Origin: Stichopus chloronotus
Taxonomy: Eukaryota > Echinodermata > Holothuroidea > Aspidochirotida > Stichopodidae
NCBI GenBank assembly: GCA_021234535.1
Contig: CM037830.1
Location: forward strand, 9,613,252 to 9,677,251
Direction of reading: 5' to 3'
DNA: 64,000 bases
A model generated the notes under the pieces. It made no database searches and was not told the DNA's origin. It saw only the letters and a list, made by a program, of their open reading frames with translations. Positions 37,887 to 48,905 of the stretch are shown in pieces (the stretch's first letter is position 1; the number at the start of each line of letters is the position of its first letter). The position numbers and the translations under genes are program-made.

Positions 37887-40800
37887 TGGGCTCGGAAAAC
37901 GATCGAGAGACTGAAGTTAAGATAACGCGAGATTATGGGAGCATTCTGTGAACTTTATCTTGTGACCTTCCCCTAGGCTCCCTCGCGGAGAACTAATAAT
38001 AATGTAATAACATAATATAATAATAAAACGAAAATCAGCCATACCAAAGAAAAGAAACTCATTTTACATCAAAACATTGAACATAAACAGTCGGATTCTT
38101 CTTGCATACCAAAACCTAACAAAAAAAGAAAAAGAAAAAAAAAACAGTGGTACCAACAAGTTGCAACACCAAAAGGACAAGGGCCTACATCGACAGTTTA
38201 TTCATTTCTTTAAACGTGACATTAGGTACCACCTCAAGACTCCATGAACTAACATGGGTTTAATTAGCAAAGTCCAAAAGCGTATATCCTGGATAGTCAG
38301 AAGCTTTGGTAATCAAGAAATGATGTCCTCACCTTTACGTAACTCTGATTAAACAGTGTAAGAGTGTGTCTCACAGTAGTTTGCTGAAATTGCAGAGAAT
38401 AGAAGAACATCCCAGAATGCTTCAGTGGTGAAACCTCCGTTGCGACATCCTCTTTTGAACCATTTGAATGTTAAGACTTTACTAAATGTGTACTTCTTTT
38501 AATGCAACGTCGAAAAGTTGATTATTTGCACAGTAATTTTCTTCTATTAATTAATTAATCTTGCCAATAAACATTTTTTCAATGGCTTATCTAGATCACA
38601 TCACGCAAATTACCATTGTTACTATAGATACATTTACAAAGTGTCACAAACTACGTTTATTTCATGCAGTCCAAGTTAGTGTGCAATCAGGAGGGGGTTA
38701 CCACATTCAAGTACAGAAAATTCACTGCATTTTTATTCAATTGGCAATTATACCCTCCGCGCGGTCTTTTGGGTTGGCCAATGCTATCTAGTAGGGGTCA
38801 CTATTTGTTCTATAATGTAATATTTTAATTTCACAAGGTCAATAACTGCTTACTCTAATTTGGATGTAACATTGGCAGGGAAATATTTTTAGAACACTGT
38901 TTGCCTGTAATATCAATCTTAGATATTTGACATTTCAATGTACGTGGTTCGATGACAGAAACTGATAAGTTCCTGTGTAAATAAGAGGATCATTTTTAGA
39001 ATACAAACAAACTACGAAGACCTTTACAGAATGCTTGCGGGAAATGACAGGAGGCGCATTAACAGAGGGCGCCATTCATGTATGGGATCAGCCTTAGCCT
39101 TACATGGCATGCTCGGCTGCAGAAATTTAAGGAAAGGTCTCATGTTGGTTCAGATTATCGGGCATAAACTAACTGTGGTCACTAAGAGCCAGTATCGCAG
39201 GGCACTTACATCCCCTCTCACAAAAAATTCTAGATATACAGTGCCCTTTTGTGAATAGCAAAAAAAGAGACCCTCCTTGATTTTTATCCATTTCAGTTGT
39301 TATACTAATAAGTTATTTTCTCGGTTTTAGACACTTATTCACTCCCACCGACAGGATGGTTGCGCCGATAGTGTCATTCGCTCAACCATGACTCAAGCAT
39401 ACCACAGTACCCCCTGCTCTGTTGCAGCAGATGGCGATTGGATGAGGGGCATTCCCCATTTTCACGATTTCAAAACGATAGCAGTTAAAACACGCCCGGA
39501 GTTTCCCACACACACACAAAAAAAGGTTGCATTTGTTGCTGTCGATGTATGGCACAAAGAGAAACCGTTTCGTCAGTGACTGGATGACGTCACGCGTACA
39601 CGGATAAAGGCGTTAAATGGGAGTTTCAAGTAGGTGGCAATAGCGAAAGAGTCTGACAGAAGTTTCGAAAAGCGAAAACAAAGTGTCAAGGTCGATGTGA
39701 TTTTTTTGTTTTGTTTTGAGTCAGATACAATTAAGAGGAATGTTTGTGCGGTTGGTTAACTTCACAGTAGAAGCAAATGTCATGTTACTATGTCATATTA
39801 CATCATAACAAAGTCACCTCTACTTGATTTCATTCAACAATTATTAATATTGAATAGGTGGTGGAACAATTGCTCCATAACAAACTGTAAGTTGTTTTTC
39901 ATCATTCTTAGAAAACATGATACTCTGGCCTACCACGCAGTTGTTTCATTGTTACACGCATTAGCCTATGTGCACATCAACAGGTACATGTTTGTGGAAA
40001 TGTAACACAGAGAGGACAAAGGGTCACGTGTGAAAGTTGCGGACAAAAGTAATTAAACTTTTGAAACTTGCATACTTGTTTGTCATACCTAGCTGCGACG
40101 TATCAACTAGCACATAACCTTGTATTATAACAATAACAACGACGGTGCCAAGTTTTTGGTGTAAACACAACTAAGCAATTAGGTCAGGTTTAACTTACCA
40201 TTTTTCTTATTAAACCAAGGCATATGTACTTTGAAAAAGAGTGAGATAACTCCGCACTAAGTACTCATCAAAAGGTTTCCCCTCCTCATCACCCTCACCC
40301 CCCCCCCCTCCCCACTAATACCACCGCCACCCAACCGTTCCCTATTCCAGTCACCGGCGGATTTTTCACAGTAAATTGATGAGGGATATCCTTTTTTCCA
40401 TAGAAGATAACTTGGCAAGTCAGTGCATCTCTTTGCTGGGTATTCCCAATTTCTCACCATTTATTCGGTAACATAAAGGTTTGGTAGCTTGGTTTAGAAC
40501 CTTGGTTATCAACCACCGGGATGCTAGTAGTGGTACCAGCACTGTATATTCATCAAAGGCAGGGAAGCTGGGGAAATTTTCGAGCGAATGCGACCTTGCT
40601 ACTGTATCAATGAAAAATAAACGTGATGTCAAAATATTGGTACAGACAATACATCAGTGTGGGTTCTTCCTATTTCATAGGTGGGCTAAGGGGTATACCA
40701 AAAGCATGAGGAGATGGTGTAACAGTTTAGGAGTACAGAGAGCTCAAAAGGTTCGGAAACACTAGTAAAGAATGAAAGAGGGGGCGAAATTTATTTGTGT

Positions 40801-41220
40801 TAATTGTAGTGTTTGTTGCGACTACTGCGAAACTCAAATCAAAGGAGTCCCGTTTGTGAAATTACCTAAGTTACATCAGTGATACTGGAGAATACTCTAA
40901 ACTGAATGCTTCCAAATCTAGCAAACGAAAAGCGAAAGTAGCGATTAATGCGATGTTTTAACGGAGGATAAGCAGTTAGGACATACACTTTACATAACTT
41001 TTTTGCACTTTTTTCAGTGTCCATACCTGACGTGTTCAGATAAGCATTGATAACCTTTGACCAAATAACATTTCCTGTTCAAAGGGATAGCCATAAAACG
41101 CAAATTCGTCAACATACGAAAAATAAGAAAGTCTTCTTTTTTTTTCTCTCTGTCTACTGAGCAGTCTTCGTCAAGACGGTTTGAAATTTTCGTTCTTTCA
41201 TATTTTCGGCTCCCAACGCT
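37887..41220. other. intergenic, no gene seen
   Basis: AT-rich stretch between the retroelement fossil and the small gene's promoter. Holds one CRE octamer and a C-rich run near 40300. Short open frames (for example 40481-40765) have no recognised domain. Confidence 0.5.
39585..39592. promoter_or_regulatory. palindromic CRE octamer
   Basis: Exact TGACGTCA followed by CGCGTA, ~1.65 kb upstream of the small gene's TATA box. Sequence match only. Confidence 0.25.
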
Positions 41221-41254
41221 TATAATATACCCATTACACTACACTGCTCACTCC
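41221..41254 (+). promoter_or_regulatory. core promoter: TATA box and initiator
   Basis: TATAATATA at 41221-41229 is followed by TCACTCC at 41248-41254, which fits the initiator consensus YYANWYY with its A at 41250. The TATA-to-start distance of 29 bases is the usual one. A 70-base leader then leads to the ATG at 41320. Motifs this short occur by chance; spacing and the exon immediately downstream are what support the call. Confidence 0.5.
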
Positions 41255-41319
41255 ACGACCTGTTCGTAAGCTGTTGACACGCGAGCTCTGTATCCAACAG
41301 AGTTACGCATATCCGGGAT

Positions 41320-41392
41320 ATGTTCGCTACAAATAAGCAGAGATCAGCTCCGAATTCCGAGGGCGCAGTCAGCTCTGCACAAAAGAACAACG
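41320..41392 (+). CDS. unrecognised small protein, exon 1 (start codon)
   Basis: ATG at 41320 has G at -3 and an in-frame TGA upstream (41275-41277), so the start is well defined. The exon gives 24 codons, MFATNKQRSAPNSEGAVSSA then QKNN, and ends one base into the next codon at a consensus donor, ACG|GTGAGT. The phase matches exon 2 (two leading bases). A TATA/initiator pair lies 70 bases upstream of the ATG. The peptide is polar and Ser/Gln/Asn-rich with no signal peptide or membrane segment, and I recognise no family. Intron 1 (1603 bp) has a long G-rich tract about 285 bp after the donor. Confidence 0.55.
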
Positions 41393-41676
41393 GTGAGTCT
41401 GATACTAAATCACTAGGGTCTTAGCGAGATTATCTACTGTGGCACTTTCTAATTGCCAGAGCATTTTTTTTTACCACAGATCTGTTGAGCGGAAGATTTG
41501 CCCGTACCCGATTTGGAAGTAAAAAGTGCAAAAATGACATAAGATGTTTGTCACAACTATAACTATCCTTCCTTAAGGTACTGAAAATACTTTGAGGTGA
41601 ATATATATTTTTATTTCCTTTATTAAGTTGGTTTCCGCAGTAAGGAGTTAATAGGAGAAGTGAAGTGCTGTATCGG

Positions 41677-41722
41677 CGGGGAGGGGGGGGGGGGAGGGAG
41701 GGGGGGGAGGGGTTGGGCAGGG
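41677..41722 (+). promoter_or_regulatory. G-rich tract with G-quadruplex potential
   Basis: Almost pure G with few single-base breaks on the coding strand, ending GGGGTTGGGCAGGG. It has more than four G runs of three or longer with short loops, the usual quadruplex rule. It lies in intron 1 of the small gene, about 285 bp past its first donor. A function is not shown. Confidence 0.4.
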
Positions 41723-42995
41723 ACGAAAAATGGGGACGAGAGGGACACTATAGAAGGCGGGGGGATTGTCCTACAAAGATAACCGACACGATTTTAATAC
41801 GTTTTTACACCTTGTTAAAAAAAAAGAAATGCATTCCATGAAATTCTTTACAATGTCTTGCTCGTCAGTTTCAAGTTAAGGTTTCAATCGCTTTCTCTAT
41901 ACTAGTATTAAGAAATAATACACTTAAATAACTTGGGCTATTTCCCTCTTGATATTGCAAAATGTTGAAATCGAGTCCGTTGTTACGTAATACGTGCCCA
42001 TATGACAAAAGTAATTAAAATGTCCAGTTTTAGGCCAAAAAGAAAAAGAAAAAACAAATCTCAGCAAAACTTGCGTGTACGATATATTAGAAAAGCCACC
42101 TGGGAAAGAGCAAGTTGCTGATCTTACTACTTTTACATTTCGGATTACTTTCCCCGAAGCTCAATGTATCACATACACACACAATGCATGAGATAGAAAT
42201 ATTTGAAAATGCATCCCCATCCACTAATTATTATCTTGTCACTAATAAACACGAAACGAATTCCTGTAAGTGACTGATTTACACAAAGTCTTTAACTTTA
42301 ATTTACTGATTTCATGACTCTTCTTGAATAAACATGAAGAGTAAGTACATCCAGGCCCGTATGTAGCTTTTATCAGTATGGGGGGAGGGTCGATTTTACC
42401 ACAAGTAGAACATTTTATGATTGTGCAGTTATTACCTACAAATCAAAAATCATTACATATGTTGCTAACGTAGGCCTACTGTCATAGGCTGAGCGGAACT
42501 CCAGATCTTGACATCAAAAAGGGGAGCTTTGCTGCCTTATCAAACAAACCCAGTTTTCTGAACTGCGTCCAAAATACGATCAACGTCATGCATGGATCAA
42601 TTTTTTTTTTCATCTAAAAATTTCATCTAGAATTGATAGACATGAGTCTATTAAATGCTATGCTGTATGCCATCTTGGTTACTTCTAATACCCCGTGTTC
42701 GAAAATTAACAATACGGTTTATTTTTTTTTTTTTCGTTTATTTTGGACGAACATTGCAAAAAAGATATATATATAGGACATTAGGGAAAGAAGAGAGGGG
42801 TTCCCGCCGGGTTCCCTCCCCTCCCCACCTGGATTCGTGCATGACATTTTCTCCGTGAAGTTCACCAGTCTGTGACCGAATAATGTATTTGATCAAAGCT
42901 ACATGATTTGATGTTTAGAGAATAAATTAAAGAAATAAAAATATCATTTCACCTTTATAAGATCATAAAACTATTGACATTTGCATTTTTTTTAG

Positions 42996-43099
42996 TGTTT
43001 GAAGAGGAAAAAGAGGGTGGAGGTAGTGGGGTGGAAGGACCACATCCGTCAATCGAGTCTTTCGTCCACAAAACCAGCTCTGAATTGAGGGAATTAAAG
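42996..43099 (+). CDS. unrecognised small protein, exon 2
   Basis: Acceptor GCATTTTTTTTAG| and donor AAG|GTAACC bound 104 bases: two bases completing a Val codon, then 34 open codons ending in phase 0. The sequence is acidic and Gly-rich at first (FEEEKEGGGSGVEG), then a probable short amphipathic helix, PSIESFVHKTSSELRELK. The same frame is open upstream of the acceptor, so ORF length alone does not prove the exon. The support is the splice sites and exact phase fit with exons 1 and 3. Confidence 0.55.
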
Positions 43100-43879
43100 G
43101 TAACCTTTTTACATCCTAAAACGACCAATTCCCCCTTTTCCTCCTGTGACAAGTTTGTAAAATGTCATATAGTAACCGTGAAAAAAGGAAAGAAACATGA
43201 ACATGAAACCTGATACTTTTCCAGGGCCAAAAAATAAAAGAACAAAAAAAGAGAGAGACACAAATATGATCAATATGTATCGAACCTATTTCTCGGTTAT
43301 CGTAAACGTATAACAATGAATAGTCTTTGCGGATTGACCATCACCCACTGGATGGTCATTGCCGCTTTCAATTCACAGTTTCAAAAGATCAATGAAGAGG
43401 AAAGTTGGTTATAATCTGTCACCAATTATCACAACGCAAACAATTGTAGGTGGTTACTCATTCGTTTGGAACTTCTGTGACAAAAATTTGACTGCTTGAA
43501 GAAAAAGAAAAAACTGTCACTGACAAGTGAGCCTGTTCCTGGAAAATTTCATTAATGATCGCTGAAAACATTTGATCCTTTGCGTGTCAATTAACGTATA
43601 AACTAACGAAAGCCAAGGGAGTGATGACATGCGCGTGATAAGTGTATCCATGCACGCATCCAACAGCGTACTGTATCCAACAAGACGTACTTTCCATTAA
43701 ATAGGTTGACAAAGTGAAACCAATCAAATCATATGCAATTTAAAGTTGTTCGCATTGATCTACCTTAATTTCTACTTGGCTACTTGTTAAAAAGTTGCCT
43801 CTCATACCGTACTTTCCTTCAAAATCTTCATTTGATTCTTTTATTTCGTGTATTTGAGTTGTTTTTCATATATTTAAAG

Positions 43880-43987
43880 TGGGCGTATAGCTATGGACCG
43901 AACCCTCAGCAACCACTGCCGCCCACGCCAACGTGCACCTTTGTAAATAGTCAGTACCAGGAAAATACGCCTTTTAACTTCGCTTGA
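43880..43987 (+). CDS. unrecognised small protein, exon 3 (stop codon)
   Basis: A T-rich tract ending TATTTAAAG| precedes 35 open codons and a TGA. Phase 0 matches exon 2, so the three pieces sum to 285 bases: 94 residues plus stop. The tail is Pro/Gln/aromatic-rich: WAYSYGPNPQQPLPPTPTC then TFVNSQYQENTPFNFA. AATAAA sits at 44018-44023, 30 bases beyond the stop, the normal position for a polyadenylation signal. There is no membrane segment. The acceptor lacks the usual C/T before AG, which is the weakest point of the model. Another possibility is a longer gene of which this is an alternative last exon. Confidence 0.45.
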   Translation, partial: WAYSYGPNPQQPLPPTPTCTFVNSQYQENTPFNFA

Positions 43988-44017
43988 TGATGAAAATAGG
44001 GTTGGAATATGTAGACA

Positions 44018-44023
44018 AATAAA
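44018..44023 (+). terminator. polyadenylation signal of the small gene
   Basis: Canonical AATAAA in a short A/T-rich stretch 30 bases after the stop codon at 43985-43987. No clear GT-rich downstream element follows; the next 30 bases are mixed. Confidence 0.4.
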
Positions 44024-44390
44024 TAATTTATGCGTCCCCTGGAACCAAAATACAGAGAGCGTAGGATGCCCTGATCCATCCCAGTACATATGTGAAAGTG
44101 AATTCCAGTGACATTACAAGTGCATACTTGAAATAATAAAAATATACTCTTGGAATGCGCATATGCAAGTGGGTGGGCAATGTCCAGGGGCACCGAGGGT
44201 TCACGGGATTCCAACCAAATGCGCCCAAAACTCTCTCTCTCTAAATGGGTTTGTTATATTATTTAACTGGGAGTCCTCGCTTTCTCTTGTCCAAATGCCC
44301 CAAGAGTTTTGCTACTAAGCCGCTGAATCCTGGTAATGATTTCTTGACGCCAGCATTGCCCAGTAGTGGACCCAGAGACACACCCATATA

Positions 44391-44413
44391 CAAATATATA
44401 TATATATATATTT
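44391..44413 (+). repeat. AT dinucleotide microsatellite
   Basis: About nine TA repeats in a row, in intergenic sequence. Confidence 0.8.
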
Positions 44414-45139
44414 ACTATGCTTTACACATATACTATGCTTTTCTGTTTGTTACTGCATACCTGCAAACGTGTTTTGGTCGACAGGCAAACCACATTACCT
44501 ACATGTACTTTCAAAAGAGGGTACATTAAGAGGGTACACACAAGTGATGCATGGTTTGTATTTATCATTATAATTCAGACACGAAACTTAATAATGTTGT
44601 TGCAGTAATTGCTGGTCTTAAGGGCATGCATCATACAAATGCTTTTAGCATGGCGAAATCTTTTCGCAAACACACGGAACCTTCTTTGAAATTTTGTAAG
44701 CTAGATACTACTCAACACTATACACATGACGGTGAGTAAATGGTCATTCTGTAACACTTGACGGTCTCAACAGTCTTCATAATAATTTCACAATACAAAA
44801 TTAAAATAGTCATTTCCCGTCAGCCACAGAAGGCGAAAACAAACTACCACGTTGTTTCTTTCACTTGCAATGTTACAGTAGGTGATGCATTTCTGGAAGA
44901 ACTGTATTTCAGACTGAGAGGAAAGACGGTCTGCAGGGATTTGGGATGGGGGAACAGGGTTAGAGAAAAGAGGGTTGGAGATTAAAGGAGTGGGGCTGAG
45001 AGGCTGGAGAGGGATGGATCTCGTATTATGACAGGAAACGAAAAATGGTATGACTCAATGTTGTAAAAACTGACGGAATACGACACTACTATATCCACTT
45101 GCTATATAGCATACCGTATATTAGTTACTGTAGTACGTA

Positions 45140-45349
45140 CACTTTAAAAACAAAAGAGTGAAAATCACTTTAACGTATGTGCGCAACGGGACCACTCGTA
45201 TCGTAAATATTAACTTTACTAAGAATGGAGTAAAAATTCACTCGAAAAACCTATTTTTACTCCATTTCAAGGGAAATTCCCTCTCACTAAGAGTGGTCCC
45301 TCTGTACACTCTTTTTTGGAGTGAATTTCACTCTCTTGTTTTTAAAGTG
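45140..45349 (+). mobile_element. 210-bp foldback MITE with TA target duplication
   Basis: Near-perfect terminal inverted repeats of ~30 bp: CACTTTAAAAACAAAAGAGT at the left and its complement, with minor changes, at the right (CTCTTGTTTTTAAAGTG). TA at 45138-45139 and 45350-45351 flanks both ends, as expected for Tc1/mariner-type insertion. Internal arms also pair: GGGACCACTC (45188) with GAGTGGTCCC (45291), and AATGGAGTAAAAA with TTTTTACTCCATT, so nearly the whole element can fold into a hairpin. There is no coding capacity. Confidence 0.8.
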
Positions 45350-45351
45350 TA

Positions 45352-48300
45352 AGGGACACGGATGGACGATGCGAGAGATGGTCTTAGCTGTAAACTGTCA
45401 ATTAATGTAATGAAATTACGACCATGCCTTATTAACAACCTCAATGAACTTTTGTGATGCATGGAAGGGAAGTCGTTAATATATAGATTTTGGATTTCAT
45501 TCCTATGTCCGCTGAGATTCACAAGAGTCTTTGATTGAACTTCTCAGATGGAGAAGTAAATATCGTGTGAGGGTCATCGTCCCTGAATTCTGGTTTAATC
45601 ATCAAGTTTGCCATGCTCGTGTTATGATCTCGAATATATTTACATTCGAATAGACTGAACATTTTAATGCAGTGACCTCCCGTCCCCCGGGCCTACACCC
45701 ACGGCGGGCCGTCTGTCCGCCACCCGCATTATAGCTTCAATCAGCCATAAGCTCGTCACGAAGTGTATTATTCGGCAACACTTACCACCCCCTCCCCACC
45801 CTCTTGTCTTCATATCTTCTAGTCCTAGCATCCTGTAGGACTGACTGGACCTCCTGAGGTAAGTGGTTATATCATGTTGCTTCAAGTTCTTCAGAAAAAC
45901 AAATGGAAGAGACACATAATACGGTATTTTGGTTCTGATCCGTGATAAATTACATTGTAACGCAAATTACTATTATACTTTTTCGTTTTCTATTCTTTCC
46001 AGCCATTGTTATTGTTGTGATTCGACTTTTGTTTTGTGGTTCGTCAAAAAGGAAGTGATTAATGAGTCTTTTACTTCTTCTTCCTCCTTTTCCAGTTTTG
46101 TTTTCATATTCATACATACATACTTATTACTTGTTTGTATTTTTTTTGTTGAAAATAATCTGTTTTTATAGTTATTGCCATTGTCAAATATTATACTTCG
46201 TTCCAAGGTGGATTTTTCAGAAGTGCCTTGATATCAGGGGGAAAAAATATTACAGAGTTTCGTTGATAGTGTCCCTTTGTGTGTGTGTTCGATTTGCCGC
46301 TATTGTTTTCATATTTTGTACGAATTTATTTTTGTGAAGAGCTGGCAACGTAAACACGCTGTTGCTGCCAATTTACGATGTCTTTTTATTCATGGTATTA
46401 TGATACTAAATTACTAATATTGAATTTTCATTTGTACTTCCAAAGGTGTTTAAAATACATTCCATTAATTGAATGGAAATTAAAATAAGGACAAGTGGTT
46501 GTTCAGGAATAATGAGGTACCGTAGTTGGTTTGACAGACTGACTTTACTCGTCGATGTATATAGCTCACTCGTCGGTTCATTTTTTCTGGCGATTGGAAC
46601 AAGCATATATATACGTTCATGTGCCTTCCCCTGAGTATCACACACTCGTACGGCATTATGAGAACATAAACAGAACGGAGATTAGCTCATCGTTCAAGAA
46701 AAAGAAAAAAAAAAAACATATTGAGAAAGGGCATATTGAAACATTTCTGTCACATTTCAACATATAATTCAGAAGAAAGAATAAATTAATTTCAGTATAT
46801 ATCTAAATTTTAGATATCTGCAGTCAAATTGAGACAACTGATGTTTAACATTGATAGAACTGTGAGGATAATCAAACGGGAGGATGTAGTGGATCTTCGT
46901 TTGCTAAAAGCTTCGATGCGTGGCTCCCCAAAATATTAAGTTTAGTGCCACGACCAATCAAACGGCTACGTTAGATGCATATTATAGCATAGAGACCTCC
47001 ACTTCTCTATTCCAGCCTATAATAGTAACATTTGAAGTAATTTCTCAGTGTTCTCCACAGAAATTTTAAGAAGAGGGGGAGGGGTGCGTGCTCAATCGGA
47101 AGAGATCGCCTGTGAAGGGGAACCGTGGAAGCTTTTACCAGACCCCCTGTCTTGGGACTTGATACTATACCTGTATGTTGTGTTATATTCACAATTTATG
47201 CATATGGAGATGGACAAAAGAAATCATTGCTTCCAAGATCACGGTGGCTATAATACGTGAATCTACCAGGGTGGTGGAACCAGACCAAGCAGAACTTATT
47301 TCAGAGAAGCGGGTTCGGCTTTGCAAAATCACATCCATCTATTGTTGCTTTAAAAAGAAAAAAAAAACATATCTGCCCAGTCGCCTTATTTTCCGTACCA
47401 CCTCCAACCTTAAGTTGAAGGTGGTAATATAATACTCGAATATTCCATACTGGCAGACATGATCGCCAGCATGCTCTTCAGATCTATGAAATGTGACGAG
47501 AAAGGGGGCTGAGATGTTGGTCAACTTCAACGAATTTTGATGGGAGGGGAGCTCATTGTCGTTACCCTGGTTTCTTACCCATGGCCACTCCCTTTTGATA
47601 ACGCTTCTCGAAAAACGAGATTGCTTAATACCTTCATGACAATCAAGTGTAAATGAACCGAGCGAAATGAAGGGAAAAACATGGAACAGAATTTTGAATA
47701 TGGTAGGTACCGGAAATTACTAATTCTTTGTCAGTTGTCTATAAATGGATAAAGTTAATCTGTTCTGTAATAGGTAGAGATCCGAAGATACGACGATGTA
47801 TACAGTTACTTTGGTCTGTACGCCAGTGTTCGTTTGCCTCTTCTTCTGGTACTTCCGGCTTCACGAATATTATTACAAGTTTGTATCAGACTGATTCCGA
47901 AGAACGGAACATGGCTATGATTGCTATTGATTTTAAAAAAGTGAAGTTCATCGATGATTTTTACCTGGCCTTGTTAGGTGACTTTTTCGTGCTTCCATTC
48001 ACTGCTTGATCACAATTGATCGTAATTGATCCCCTTGATGCACTTGATCACAATCGAGACAACAGGTGCACAAATACTTCAAATTAAATGCACTCAACTA
48101 ACCAACTTAAAAAGTTCAAGTAAGGATCTACATCAAATGTACTTTCACCAGAGTAAAAGAAGATCAAATGGAGGTATTTTTACGATAATTTTACCCTCGG
48201 AATGTAAAACTTTGGTAAAATGTAGAAAGAAAAAATCAACGGATTTGGTTCACGACAGTGCAGGACTCTCAAAATTTACAAAATTCAGTCTCACTCCTTC

Positions 48301-48599
48301 CCCCACCCCCCACCCCCCCCCCAAAAAAAATAAAAGCTGTACATGTACTCCACCTCTCAAGATGCAATCTTTTTGAAGGTTGCTTAACATTAACACGTTT
48401 TTACTACAATACGGCTATGGACAATTGTGCATGGAGAAACATTTTAGTCCGGTTTCAAAATGAGGAGCAAATGCAAACATTTTCCATCTTAAGGCTTGTT
48501 TTGTAAACGAAGTCTCCGTCTCGTCAACGTATTACTTACTAAGCTTCATTACTATAATTACATGGAATCTCTTTCATATTGCGAACATAAGGGGACATG
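45352..48599. other. intergenic, no gene seen
   Basis: No recognised exon. A plus-strand open frame at 47728-48009 looks somewhat protein-like but has no domain and no clear exon boundaries. A pyrimidine run lies near 48297-48325. Confidence 0.4.
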
Positions 48600-48905
48600 C
48601 TAGATCTCTATTTACCGACCTATAGGTTCAGTCTACATCTCGGAAAAATTTTGCAATTTTCCAGATACCAAGTTACAGATAACTTGTTATCTCGACAAAA
48701 TTTTACAAATTTTTCAGTTATCGACCTAGGCTAACTAGACACCAATAGGTTAAGTCGACATCCCGGAAAAATTCGGCAAATTGTCAAGATACAGAGTTAC
48801 AAAAAAACTTGTTATCTCGACAAAATTTTGCAAATAGACTAAGTCGGAGATGTTGATTTAGTGTGAGGCGGTATCTCGATAACTTAACATCTCAAAGGTC
48901 ACCTC
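48600..48905 (+). repeat. tandem repeat, ~123-bp unit
   Basis: Two adjacent diverged units start ATAGGTTCAGTC (48623) and ATAGGTTAAGTC (48746); both hold CATC.CGGAAAAATT and AACTTGTTATCTCGACAAAA. Inverted copies of the word (TATCTCGATAACTTAACATC) follow to 48905. It resembles a fragment of an AT-rich interspersed element; no family name is offered. Confidence 0.5.

Noticed and set aside
45785..45860. Splice-like signals on both strands around TCTTCTAG and GAGGTAAGTG
   Set aside because: The plus-strand 36-base piece has stops in every frame, and the minus-strand one is a low-complexity Gly run; likely coincidence.
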